A DNA stretch of 64,000 bases from Progne subis subis (Eukaryota > Chordata > Aves > Passeriformes > Hirundinidae). The notes below the pieces were generated by a model. The model had not been told where the DNA came from. It did no database searches and worked only from the letters and a program-made list of their open reading frames with translations. Of the stretch, positions 12,490-48,628 are shown in pieces; position 1 is the stretch's first letter, and every line of letters begins with the position of its first letter. The position numbers and the translations under genes were made by a program. The stretch spans positions 6,113,001 to 6,177,000 of the forward strand of contig JAKJHU010000046.1 of the NCBI GenBank assembly GCA_022316685.1, read 5' to 3'.

Positions 12490-13075
12490 TCCTGGGGTGC
12501 ATCAGGCCCAGTCAGGGCAGGTGGCTGTCCTGTTCTGCTCTGTGCTGGTGTGGCCTCACCCCGAGTGCTGCGGCATTTCCAGCCACCTCAGTGTAGGAAA
12601 GATCTAAAGCTGTTAGCGAGTGTCCAAAGGAGGGCTCTGAAGATGGTGGAGGGTCCAGAGGGGAAACCTTACGAGGAGCGGGTGGCTCAGGTCACTTGGT
12701 TTGTTCTGCCTTGAGACAGAGGGGAGACTTCATAGAGTCTGCAGCTTCCTCATGAGGGGAAGCAGTGGGGCAGACACTGATTTCTTCTTTGTGGTGACCT
12801 CTGACAGGACCTGAGGAAATGGCCTTGAAGTTGTGTCAGGGAAGGTTTAGGTTGGATATTAGGAAAAGGTTCTTCACCAACAGGGTGGGTTGGGCACTGC
12901 AACAGGGTCCACAGGGGAGAGGTCACAGCACCAAGCCTGACAGAGTTGAAGAAGCAGTTAGACAATGCTTTCCAGCACATGGTGTGACTCAGAGATGTTC
13001 CTGTGCAGAGACAGGAGCTGGATTTTGATGGTCGTTGTGGGTTCCTTCCAACTCAGGATACTCTATGATTCTATA
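12490..13075 (+). mobile_element. CR1 retrotransposon 3' portion
   Basis: The plus-oriented CR1 order is clear: gtccaaaggagggctctgaag, then ggttggatattaggaaaagg with ttcttcacc, then the end gggttccttccaactcaggatactctatgattctat. It contains remnants of the end of the CR1 ORF2/3' UTR but no working frame. It ends about 750 bp before the PCGF5 CpG island. Confidence 0.85.
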
Positions 13076-13826
13076 CTGCTTCAGAAGAGTTTTAGCTATA
13101 TACCTTTGTTCATGTTGTGGAAAAAATAACCTCATACAAGATGAACATTTTTTCCAGAAAAATCATTGCAATTCTGTTGAATTGTTCTATGTCTGGTTTA
13201 TCATGCATTCATCATTGCACTGTAACTTTGATTGTAACAGTTTCTGATGCACCTGACTCGCACTAGCCATTGAATTGATGTAAATGGAGATCTATTGCCT
13301 GGTAAATATTACAGCAGTAGAACTGGATGGCAGAAACGGGCCAAAGTTATTAAAGCCTTCTGCTGTTGTGACACTTACACACGGAAGAAAGGAAAGAGTG
13401 CACTGGAGGGTGACTGCAAAATGAGCATTTATTTCAGAATGCAAAACAGAAAAGACCTAAAACAGTGGCAGGTAATGTAGCGGCATTGCAGCTGATACAG
13501 GAAATATCTCCTTATGTTTCTATTGTTTAAAAGCAGTATAAAAGAAATTTTCTAAAATACTACAATTGGAAAATTCTGGCAGAATTAGTTTTATGCATAA
13601 TTACCTGGTAATATGATGGATTTCTTTGACTAGGGGGCCTAAAAGCAGATGCACTGAGCCACGGAGACGGCTTTTACTCGTGCTGAGCTTTTGGCTAGTT
13701 GGCCCCGGTTCGAGGAAAGCACACGAGATTTGGGCTAACTTCGTGTAGTGTTTAGTGTTTGCGGGCTGGAGAAATGGGTTTAACTTCCACCTTTCCACAG
13801 GCAGAAGCTGAAGTTATTTTTAAGAA
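13076..13826. other. PCGF5 promoter-proximal upstream DNA
   Basis: This is the unique sequence between the CR1 copy and the CpG island. GC content climbs from about 13620 onward. No coding potential is seen. It could hold upstream regulatory sites. Confidence 0.45.
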
Positions 13827-13890
13827 ACGGCGCCGGTGCCCCGGCGGGTGCGCGCCGAGCCGCGGGCGCGGGCGGGGCGCCGCCGCTGCG

Positions 13891-13898
13891 CTTACCTG
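13891..13898 (-). other. Consensus splice donor on the minus strand
   Basis: Read on the minus strand this is CAG|GTAAG, a perfect donor, with the exon's last base at 13896. It lies in the CpG island and would serve a divergent transcript leaving away from PCGF5. No acceptor has been assigned. Confidence 0.4.
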
Positions 13899-14500
13899 GG
13901 GCCGGCAGCGCCGCCGCCCCGCTCCCGCCCGGCCGCCGTGCGCGGGCAGCCCGCGGCGCAGGGCTCCGGCCGCTGCCGCCCCGAGCGGCGCTGCGGGCTG
14001 CGGCGCAGCGGGGCTCGGCCGGGAGCAGCGCCTGCGCGCCCGTCCCGCCCGCCCCGGGACCGGCCGCGGCAGCCCGGCGGGGAGGAGGGAGCGCTCCGAG
14101 CGGGGGAGGCGCGCGGCGTTTCCCTTTCTCTTTCGCCGGGCGCCCGCCCGAGGCCGCGGGGGCTGCGCCAGGTACGGCCGGGGCCGCGGCGGGGACGGGA
14201 GGCGCCGCAGGTGCGGAAGGGGAGGCACGGGAGTCGGGCGCACGGGGGCAGAGCCGGGCGGCCGCCGCCCTCTCCGGCCGCGGTCCCGCGGGGCCGGAGC
14301 GGCGGGGGGGCCGCTCCCCGCGGGGCCCGGCGCGGCCTGCGGGCCCGGCGGGGCGGGGCGGGCCGTGCCGGCGGGCGGCGGGGCGGCAGCGGCCCCTGCA
14401 CCTGTCACCGCGGCCCCGAGCCCGTCCCGCCCGCGGCCGGAGCGCGGCGGAGCGGGGGGCGCGGCCTTGGACCTCGGCTGCCCGCGCACGGCGGCTGCTG

Positions 14501-14508
14501 TTATGTAA
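14501..14508. promoter_or_regulatory. D-box-like site (PAR bZIP / NFIL3)
   Basis: TTATGTAA matches the established consensus for DBP/TEF/HLF and the repressor NFIL3 (E4BP4). It sits at the AT-rich edge of the CpG island. Binding is inferred only. Confidence 0.35.
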
Positions 14509-14600
14509 ATTAAAGCCCCGCGCCGCTGCCAAGTTCATGGCGACGCTGGTCCTCCGGGGCATCGCCGCTGTCCGGCCGGGTTCACGTAGCTCTCTTTTTC

Positions 14601-14606
14601 CACGTG
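14601..14606. promoter_or_regulatory. Canonical E-box CACGTG
   Basis: A CACGTG site lies about 95 bp after the D-box-like site and just before the likely splice acceptor of the start-codon exon. It is the type bound by MYC/MAX, USF and CLOCK/BMAL1. A six-base match is weak evidence by itself. Confidence 0.3.
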
Positions 14607-14622
14607 TGTTACAGGTAGGAAA

Positions 14623-14670
14623 ATGACTCGCCCGGCACAGAAGCAGGAGTTACGAGCCACGTCTCAGTGA
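14623..14670 (+). other. Upstream ORF 1 (15 codons) in PCGF5 5' UTR
   Basis: ATG at 14623 opens a 15-codon frame closed by TGA at 14668-14670. It is in the same frame as the main start but stops before it. It exists in the mRNA only if the exon starts at 14615. An A at -3 gives a reasonable initiation context. Confidence 0.5.
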
Positions 14671-14691
14671 GACCTGCGGAATTAAGATCAA

Positions 14692-14739
14692 ATGCCTGGA
14701 GAAGTCCACTTCCACAGAGCAGCGCCACAGCTCTTGTGA
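14692..14739 (+). other. Upstream ORF 2 (15 codons) in PCGF5 5' UTR
   Basis: ATG at 14692 opens a second 15-codon frame closed by TGA at 14737-14739, 72 bases before the main ATG. It would be in the mRNA whichever of the two acceptors is used. It is also in frame with the main start. Confidence 0.55.
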
Positions 14740-39231
<24,492 letters not shown>

Positions 39232-40017
39232 ACCAAAGGGCCAGATCCCACTGAGATGAATCCTGCACTATTTGTTTACCCATCGACAGATTGCACAATG
39301 AATGGATGTGCCTGGATTGGGGGGACACAGCCAGAATTTCAGCATGCAAATAAGGACATTGTCTTTCCTAAAAATTGTCAGTTGCATCTCTGTTGTTTCT
39401 ATTAGAGCAAGCCAAGTGCCATTCTGCTACTGAAATGTGTATAAGATATTTGTGTATCTTAAGAGTGTGCTGCAAATCATAGCCAAAATCATGAAGTGTA
39501 CAGTCAAGACTCAAAACCTATGGAATATTTTTGCTTGCGTGTTAGAAAATTTTTCTGGTCCTAATATTGATTACACTAGCAAAATGACAGAGTACTCATT
39601 CAGTGGTGTTGCAGTTTCACACACTTACTATTTTACTGAATATTGTTGTTCAAATCATAGAGTACTGTAAAAATAACTAAGGATTATACCTTGATGATAT
39701 TTTGTATAGAAAATATATTTTAACAAGTGGTGATTGGGCCACTACCTTTTCCTTGATAAAGTTCTCATGGGTCCAGGTATAGCTCACTCATGAGTGTGCA
39801 ACAGTCCTTTTGCAGTGAATGAAGATTAATTACACTGAACAAGAGATGCAGAACATGATAATTCAAAATAGTAATTTTAAATCTTCTAAATTGCTAATAT
39901 TGCTTAAAAGCATTGCAGCCTTTGTGATTGCACTTTCTGTTGGTTTCCCTAAAGTTTGGAATTCGGGATACTACCTATTTTTGGAAAAATGGCTTCTGGT
40001 CAGATTACATTTCTTCT

Positions 40018-40023
40018 AATAAA
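40018..40023 (+). terminator. PCGF5: Candidate proximal poly(A) signal
   Basis: AATAAA about 790 bases after the stop; a second AATAAA follows at 40126-40131 with a T-rich tract after it. Either could end a short 3' UTR form. Confidence 0.4.
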
Positions 40024-40889
40024 GCCTCCATAAAAATGAAGGTAAAATAATATAAATGTCTATGGAACTAAATTCCACTACAAAATTATGACCAAGGCAA
40101 ATTTTTTCATAATTATTACTTTCATAATAAACATTTCTTTTTAAGATTGAATAGAGGCCTATAATATGCTAAGACAAAAATAATATATAGCTTTAATTAC
40201 ATACTATCTCTCTTGTGACTATCTGTAGTTTAGAATTCATTACAGAAATTTTCATTAGTTAAAGTCACATCGTAAAACTATTTCCAAAAAATTAGAGGTA
40301 ATGCAATACTGAAGATTAGCAGTCTGACCAAAATAATTGTTCAGGTCATCTTTTTTCCTAAGACCTGGTAGTGCTGGATAAAAAGTGATTGTTGCCTTAG
40401 GTATTGCAAGCATAACGGTTCTAGTACGGGGTATTTCTTGGGGTTTTTGGTAATGTTGCAGGGAGCATAGCAATGTGTATGTTTTCTGTCTTCCGTTGTC
40501 TTAAAAGTCAGTTGAGTTTTTCTGATCAGATTCTCTGGAGATACTTATAGTTCGGTCACGCTACGTATTTCTACTTAGTACATGCCTGCTAGTGTTGTAG
40601 ATAGCGATTCACTTTCTTTATGCCTTTTGCATACAGCAAAAAGGAACCAAATCAATTTTTCACAAGCTACTGTAGAGTGAACTGATCATTCTTAGACAAA
40701 GTGAAAATTCTTTCTTGGGATCAAATACAAAATATAGATGTAAGACTGTCATTCCTCTGTAAGTTTATGTTCATGTACAGTAGTATGTTCTGTAGGAGAA
40801 ATAAGCATGTCGTGGATTAAATCTGGCCCCTTTAATGTTGTTAGGAGCTCTAACACTGATGACTTGAGGAATCACATGCAGTTGAGTTG

Positions 40890-41250
40890 AATCCTGTCAT
40901 TGCACTCCAAAGCCCATATGAGATGCAGACATCAAGCTGCTGTCAGTAGCAGTCTGTTAAGGAACCCTGCCTTTACAGGTCAAGGTTGCACATATTGCGC
41001 AGATGCCAGTGGAACTGGGGAAGGAAAACACCCAGGAAGAGGCTGCTGCCCCTTTCTGCAATGCGCTGGCCAATGCAGGCGCTGCTTTGCCCAAAACCTT
41101 TGCCCAAAACCAGGCAGGGCTGCACATGCTGGCTGCAGGGAGCAGACATCCTTTTGCCCAGCCAGTCTGTGATGTGCTACTTGACAGAAGGAAGATATTC
41201 TTTGTAGGGAGGGCCCTTCTCTGCAGAGTCTGTAGGGAAAGATAGATTCT
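40890..41250 (+). other. GC-richer segment inside the 3' UTR
   Basis: This segment of about 360 bases is clearly richer in G and C than its AT-rich surroundings. It holds three overlapping plus-strand open frames of 73-90 codons and a short tandem repeat of gcccaaaacctt. It lacks a start context or domain I can name. It may be an old inserted sequence or a conserved UTR element. Confidence 0.4.
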
Positions 41251-41372
41251 TCTTATATATAGAAGGCCATCTCACGGAGCAGCTTGGAAGAGCAGAGCAT
41301 GCTTTCCGATTGAAAATCACTCTTCTCTTTAGTATATACAGATGTTTTGTACAGTAGAAATAGGATATTATT

Positions 41373-41386
41373 TGTAAATATTTACA
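41373..41386. repeat. Perfect 14-bp palindrome TGTAAATATTTACA
   Basis: The sequence equals its own reverse complement. As DNA it holds a forkhead-type core (GTAAATA) on each strand. As RNA, its first eight bases (UGUAAAUA) match the Pumilio recognition element. Confidence 0.75.
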
Positions 41387-44300
41387 TGCACATACAAATT
41401 ACACCTTACAGTTTTTATATATTTCATGTGTTTTTATACCAGAAGTTTCACTGTAGAGTTGCTTGACGTTAAACACTTGTTTCAGTTTATCACAAAACTA
41501 ATGCTAGGATGCTTAAGCATAATTTCTGCATGGTTCAGCGCACAATTTTTTTCTCAACAATTGTGTTTGCTGTTTTGAAAAAATTTGAACAGACTTGTTT
41601 TAAAAAGACAGGAACATAAAAGTTTTAATCCATCCACCTAACAGGACCCTTGGAATTGCACTATTTTGCCTTGGCTTTAGAATGGCAACTAATAGAAGCC
41701 TTCTTTGACTGATAACTTCCTGTATTCATAATTCACAGAACCGTGAATTTTCTCAATCAAAGCTGGACTTGTGTTTTGATTCCTGGTATTTTCTTGATGC
41801 AAGTTAAAGCTAGATTACAGAAGGCACATCTTCATTTTAAGCATTGAAAATACTGAGAGATCTGAATTGACGTTCCCAGCTCCAAATGGTGGCATTAAAT
41901 GCATATGAACTAACCACCTACACTTGATGCATTTCTGATCTGATGGCAAGGTGCCTGAGTGCTGCTATAGTTTAATAGTTTGTGTAAAAGTGCCAGTGAA
42001 ATACATATCTTAACTGGGCAGCTTGTGCAACACAGGCATTGCCTTTTTTACAGGAAATTTTCACTCAGATAGTACATATGTGCCATGTCTCTACAGATAC
42101 ACGGATTTAATTAATTTGTGCCAATTAAGAGTATCTGAGGACCATAGGAATATGAGAATGCATGTGCAGATTCCTGTGTGCCAAAGATGGAGTAAAGTGA
42201 AATGACTACCTAGGCATTCCCTTCAGACTGCACCATATGCCATGCTAGAGCAGATGCCTGGATAAAGTCACAGTTTCTGAGCATTTCCATGACAAAGTGT
42301 CACCACTGCATCCTTGTAAGGCATAGGAATATGAAATAAGTGTTGCTGCCACTGTGTTTCTATGAGTTTCCCATATTAGCAGTATCTAACTGCAGAGGGA
42401 CCTAAAAAAATTCCACACTACTACCTAAGCTTGCTGTCCCTTATTTAGCACATTTGGTGCTGCTTGGTTTTTTTTTTTCCCCCTAGAAGTGAAAAACTCA
42501 TTAATGAAAATCATAAGCAACTTTTTGTTGAGCATAGCTGGTTGCTGCATTTATCTATTAACAAGCTGTAAACTAGAATTTAGAAACAAGATCCTGTAGC
42601 ATCTCAAACAATATGGAATTAGATTAATCAAGAAATGTATCTTCCATGATGCATTACTACAGTCCTGGTAGCTAAGGGCCTAGTCCTATGAAGGATTTTT
42701 TTAAATGAAATGCCAAATAAGACTGCTACAATAATTGAAGTGACTCATCACTATAGTAGGTATTGTTCACATGAAAGCTGTGGGGATTTGGGTCCTAGGA
42801 GTATGCAGTGCAAGAAGTATATTGTGCACACTCAGCTAGCTTGCAGAAGTATTATCTTTACTGAAAATGTTACACAGAGTGAAGTGCCTGATTACTAATA
42901 CAGAATACCTTTTAAGCCCATTATTTTCATTTGACAGGGTAATATTTGCTTCTGAATTTTATCTATGGTCTTAATATTTTCAGCAAAAATATATCATAAA
43001 CATACTGTATTGAGAAGCTTTCATGGGAAAAAAAGGATAAAAATGTGTTCTTTTAGATAGTTTAAATTAAAACCGCCTTATCTCTGTGGAAATTATATTA
43101 AAATAAGTACTTTCATGTTGAAAATATTCTATTTTCTGCATGAGGAGCCCTGTAATTCTGGATTTTGGTCTTTTTTTTTTTTTCTCCATCGGTTTCAGCA
43201 ATTTGACTTGACTTTTCTGCTCTTATCACAGACAGTTCTAGTGTATCTCCATGAGAAAATAGATTGATCCCATTCCATTTAGATATAAGCTAGGCTCTTA
43301 CTTCACACAAAAACAATGGTCCAGAGTTTCCTCTCATCTCTCCCATGAAAAACTTATACATGACTTTGTGAGAGAAGTAAGCAATTTTTCCTTCTCTGCT
43401 GTTTATAAAAAATAGGCCGTGGCTTAGTCCTTTGATTGAACCAATCACTGAGTTTTATTGTTTGTGGGTTTTTTACATTTTCATATAACTGAAGACAAGA
43501 GGTATTTATTCACTCCTCAGAAAAAAATCATTCTTGAGAGGACTTGCAAGAAAAGGCATAGCATCCAGCTCAGGCAGATGCTCTGTCTGATAGAAATACT
43601 AGAGAACAGGTAGCTGTTCGAAACCAGTCTTAAGTCTCGAAATAAATAGATTGAGCCTTGTTTATAGAGGGGGCTACATAAAATACTGGTTAATAACAGT
43701 CACTGATCAAACTCTTTATTATCCTGGAAAAGTGCAAAGGCATTTAAGATTTACATCCTTATCCAAGAGTTTGGTCCAAATTCTTCACTTATTCTGGTAG
43801 ATTGAAGGCATCTCTTTGCTTCCTACAAAAATGCATATCATGCTGCATATTCCCCTCTCATTTTACTTCATGCTTTGTTGACTTATTATTTTTGTCAGTT
43901 AAAATGTTTAAACAGGTACCATTTCTATTAATTCTAGGTTCTTACACATATTTTGGCTATTCCCATACCCCACCCAATTTCCTACCCAAAAGTCAAAACA
44001 TTAAGGACATAAAGGTGAAATTGTACATGAAGTGTCAGCTCACAGGTTTCATTTATCAGGTAGCTCTCATGGATTTCAGCAACATTTTCACAGTTCTGCA
44101 TTTTCCATCCTTTATAGCCAGTTTGAGCAAGGTCATGCTTCCACAAGGGTTTCCAAAGGTAAAAACACTTGTATGAGGAGGGGTTGTAGTTACTGGAGTT
44201 GTTCCAGGATGAGTTCCATGACACAAGGGGATGGATTCACCTGAAGGAAATGTGAAAACTTCCAACTGAACATTTACCTCTAATTTCATCACATAGGGGT

Positions 44301-46493
44301 TGTTTGACCTTCAGACCTCAGCTGAAACATCCCTTGCAGGAATGTCCTTCAAAAGATGATCTTGCAATGTTTAAATATTTTTCTTCATAAACAGATCTTC
44401 TATTGATTTTCTTTTCTACCTTCTGTCTACACTGACTGTAGGTCAGGTTAAAACCTTAGGTTCCAGAATAAGAGATTAATTCATTAATGAATTCCCAACA
44501 GATTCTTCCATCCAAGGTATGTGCCATATATCTTCTGCATTCAGGTAGCTTTCCACTACAGCTGAGTAAGGATGTTGTTTCATTCTCTAGTAAGCAATAC
44601 TTACAGATGAGGTCTCTGTGGTCCTGGAGTGTGGCAGTGGAGCAGAGGAGCTCTGTACATGAGTAGAAATGTCCAGGCTATCTTTTGTATTTGCAGGAGA
44701 CAAAGTTCTGTAAGCTCAGGATGGAGGAGAAATTCTGGAATGATACATGTCTGTAAATGGTAGTTTTTTGCTGTTACATTAGTTTTAACCAAAGATAGGC
44801 ATTGTTTTTCTGAACCATTAGGTACTTTTCTTTGAAGTAATTTTACGTTTATATTTAGGAAATGCTTCTAACATGGTTGACAGTTGACAGGATGAGGTGA
44901 ACAGAAGTAGCTACTGTGCATTTTCCTTTTCCCTCATGACAGTCAGTGTAAAGCAAAGAGCTGAGAGAAGGTTACTATAGAATATATAAAATGGCTGCAC
45001 AGTAAAATGGTTTTGCTGCTACTTAACATACTGAGGGTTTTATTACAATGAAGTTGTAATGAAGATGTTTATTGTCAAAGTGCAAGGCACATATTTTATA
45101 ATGGTATTCTACTCTTAAAATTCAGTTTTGTATTATATTGAGTATGGTACATATTGTTCCTGTTGTCTCCTGAATTTTGATGTGGTAAAATGAAACATGC
45201 TCCATTTTTACTGAAAAAAAAATCACATACTTATTGATTTAAAATTAGTCTTTGTTGTCAGATATTTAGTTTGTTCTTAAAAACAAGGGTTTTTTAAAAA
45301 TAAACTATTTTTATGTATAATCTGATTGCCTAATAGTTTTAAGGGGCCTATTTAATACCAAAGGTAACGCCACCCAGCAATGGACTTGGAATATGACATT
45401 GACACTTTCCTGGAGTGCCTGAACGGTCAAGAGGTACCTGGAGTCAATCAAGCAAAACCCAAGCAGTGGTAGTCATCTGTGTCACCAAGCTAAAGGGTTA
45501 GGCACACCCAGCAGTTTCCAAAACAAATTAGAAAAGAAAAAAGAAAAAAAAACAACAGGAATAGCGTTGAGGCTGAGTCAACAGGCATAGAGTAGCTCTG
45601 AGTCCTAGCTCATGTTCCTGAAGAAAAGCACAAAGGCTTGCATTTACTGATGTGTCTGCTATACCTGGCCTGTGAACTAACAGAAAACTCAGTGTGCTGT
45701 CAATCCTGTAAACCTTCCAAAGCACAAAATAGTCACCAAGCTACTTTTGGGGTTTCTAGTTGTAGTTCAGTGATATTTTGGAGGGTGGAAAGGACAGATT
45801 TGGAGGATAATGAGAAGATATTAAGTATGTTTTACAGATTTTTATAGCTATTTTTTTAGCAAATGGCATTGCTGTCCTTGACATGAGACCATTGATTAGT
45901 AAGAAGTGATTATTTTACTCGTGCAGTATAAAACAGAATTAAAAAATCCAAGTTACCTTGATTTCCTTTTCCAGGGTAGTGGTTGACTAAACTGGACAGT
46001 AATAGGTCAATATAATTGTTTAGCTGGCTGAAAGATTTCATTCTAAATACTTACTGACCGTATTATTTTTTTCTTCAAATAGAAGCTTCTTAGCATAAGC
46101 ATGAAGCAATGCATCATTTTTTCCCTTATTGCAGACATAACTATTGAAAGGAAAGTATTCTGCATTTTTTAAAATTAATGCAAAGCCTGAATTGTTAGAT
46201 GTTCCAGGCTACTGAATAGATGATACAGAGTTACTCTCAATGGATTTTTTGGGGGTGGGGGCCTAAGTGTCCTTATATAAGCTTTGATCCAAGTTAAAAG
46301 AAAGGAGCCTATGGTGAGCAGTAATAATGTTCTAATGCTTCCTTGCATTTGATCAGTAGTTACCAGTTTTTAATAAAGCAGCCCTCACAGTACTTAGGAG
46401 CTTATAGAACATATTGTGATCTTAAGTTGCTAATTTGTTTTAAAATATAAAATGTTTTAAGCTTTTTGTCAAAAGTGATAACATCCTATTACA

Positions 46494-46499
46494 AATAAA
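46494..46499 (+). terminator. PCGF5: Candidate distal poly(A) signal
   Basis: AATAAA followed within 20 bases by a GT-rich stretch (ctttttgtggttgt), the expected downstream element. Another AATAAA lies at 46372-46377. Confidence 0.4.
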
Positions 46500-46672
46500 C
46501 CTTTTTGTGGTTGTAAAATTTAGCTAATAAATCATTCAAATTGAAGTGAAAAAAAACACAGGTCATTGTTAATGACAGTCTATCCTACTATTAAGAATAT
46601 ATGTATTTTTGTAAAGGAAAAGCACTTGTAGATATTTAATCAGACCAATATCTATCTATGTTAATGTTTTGG

Positions 46673-46693
46673 AAAAAAAAAAAAAAAAAAAAA
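46673..46693. repeat. Run of 21 A
   Basis: Uninterrupted adenine run followed by GAAAAC. No retroposon body is recognisable upstream of it. Confidence 0.9.
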
Positions 46694-48622
46694 GAAAACA
46701 AAATGCTGCTTAGAGAGTCACGTATTTTTATTTTTTGTGCTCAAATGCATTTTCTGGTGATTTACGGAATGTTTATTCTGTGTGAAGCTGTATAGTTAGT
46801 ACAGCTGGGCTAAATGCATTTCTCACCTTAATCAGTTGTATCTGACTATGATAATATATTTTGTGTCCAATCAGAAAGCAATTGCAAAACACAGGCTTGT
46901 GGTGCTGTTTTTCATCTTTGATATTAGCTTCATCCTGCCTTATAACTTCTCTACTTCATAATAAGTATAAAAAACGCTAACCATTTGTGTTTCTGTGGAC
47001 ATTTCAGGGTGTATCTGGTTGTTTAGTTGAATCTCACTATGCTTACTAACATTTTTTATAAGATGACAGAATTTAACATACAGTATTTCATAAACAATCC
47101 CCTGGATGAAAAAGCGTGCACGATTAGTCAAGTTTAATACTTACCTCCCTTCAAAGGAAACTACTGCTGGGTACATGGAATGTAAGTGCATCACTAAAGA
47201 TTCTGAGAATTTGTACAAATGCTATTTTTTAAATTCAGAATAATTCACTTCTGGTGATATTTTGCAGCTATTTGAAGCCTCACTTTCTGATTTTGATTCA
47301 TCGTAATGCAATTAACATGGTTTTGAGGAAGAAAAAATACAGTAAAGAATTTTATTAAAGTATAGTAAAGACTGGCAACCATATTTATTTGTGTACATAT
47401 TAGTGCACAATCCAAAACCTTTTTACTTATTTCTGTGGGATTCTACAGGGATCTACTTCATGGGTCTTCAGCTTGGCCTCAGACTTTCTGTAATTATCCT
47501 TGTAGCTGAGACTTGAAATAAGCCAGACTTCCCACTTCTTCACTCAATTTCCTTTCATGGGTGACTAATATTGTTTAAATTTACTCTTATTATATTAACC
47601 TTCTCATAAGTAAGTTTTGCAATAATGAGTGTGTACACTAGCAGTAGAATTCATTGGTAGGAACTCAGCTGAGTAAATAATTGTGTCCTTGACAAACCGG
47701 GGGAGAATTTTACTCAGATTATGAACACTTGAAATGGCATTCTTTCATTTTTGTTCATGCTTCACAAAGATCTGCAGTTGATCAGGATTTGATGTGTTTT
47801 ATTACACGAACATTGTCCATTTTTATATTTTTTGTTAAGAACTAATTTCTGTAGTAATTCATTAGGATCAACATCTCAGGGTCCACAAAGTAGCAGTTTA
47901 AAATCCATTTGATCTGAGTGCAATACCAGTACTGCAAGCTTGTATCTTTTGAAGAACCAAATATGTTGTGTTTTGAAGTACTTTAAAAAGCACTGTAAAT
48001 TTCACCCAGTTCTACCAAAGGAATGAGAGGAGTTTTTTAATCTCAAATCTGAGTGTGGCCCTAGAAAAAGTGAGACACTTATAACTGAGTCAGCACTCGT
48101 GGTCAGTTTTCCATTTAGGGATGGGAAGTGCTGGTACTTGGAGGTTTTTTAGGCAAAGCCCTTGATGTAGAGAGAAGCCTGTTCAAATCTGCATCAACAT
48201 TTGTAAGCAAGATTTATTTTGAAACAACAGTTCCTGCAAACCCTGTGAATGGGCTTCTAGAATCTTGTGTATAAATGTATCAGGTATGTAATGATTTTTC
48301 TAATAGTGAACTACCTGTAGGGCTCAGTACTGGTGATGTTAAATTGCGTGTTCCCTGCTAATGTCAAGAAGGTTTACAGCACCTGTATAATGCTTGATAA
48401 CAAATGACAATTTGGCCTGACCTGTATGCTGCAAGATGCCTCTAGCCCAGTTGGATTAATTTTATGAAAAATCTAGATGAGCAAGAAGAATAACTAATCT
48501 GCTTACTAGCACTGAATTGCTCCTTTCTCAAAGCAATAAATATATTCATGTTGTAACATCTGTTGTGCAGCCTACAATACGAGTTGTTTTGTTGCATTGT
48601 TTCTATATAATTTATTTTGTGC

Positions 48623-48628
48623 AATAAA
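48623..48628 (+). terminator. PCGF5: Candidate terminal poly(A) signal
   Basis: AATAAA in tgtgcaataaaaaaatctct, followed by T- and GT-rich sequence (tggttttatctg, then tagtttgtaat). Its form suggests the end of the longest transcript, about 9.4 kb after the stop. Confidence 0.4.

Larger units (their letters stand above)
13827..14582 (+). promoter_or_regulatory. PCGF5: CpG-island promoter of PCGF5
   Basis: A block of about 750 bp with very high GC content and dense CpG stands out sharply from the AT-rich flanks and ends just before the start-codon exon. It contains several GC boxes of the Sp1 type (for example 13871-13878 and the GGCGGGGCGGGG run near 14348) and no TATA box, as is usual for housekeeping and Polycomb-component promoters. 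A 5' noncoding exon is expected here; CAG|GTACGG at 14172 is one possible plus-strand donor. Long open frames on both strands here (169-260 codons) come from base composition and are not genes. Confidence 0.9.

Noticed and set aside
13752..14562. Five overlapping open frames of 169-260 codons on both strands in the CpG island
   Set aside because: They are runs of Ala, Arg, Pro and Gly caused by extreme GC content, overlap on opposite strands and match no family; the region is a promoter.
43802..44176. 124-codon plus-strand frame within the 3' UTR
   Set aside because: It has hydrophobic, AT-driven composition, no known domain, and overlapping frames on both strands.
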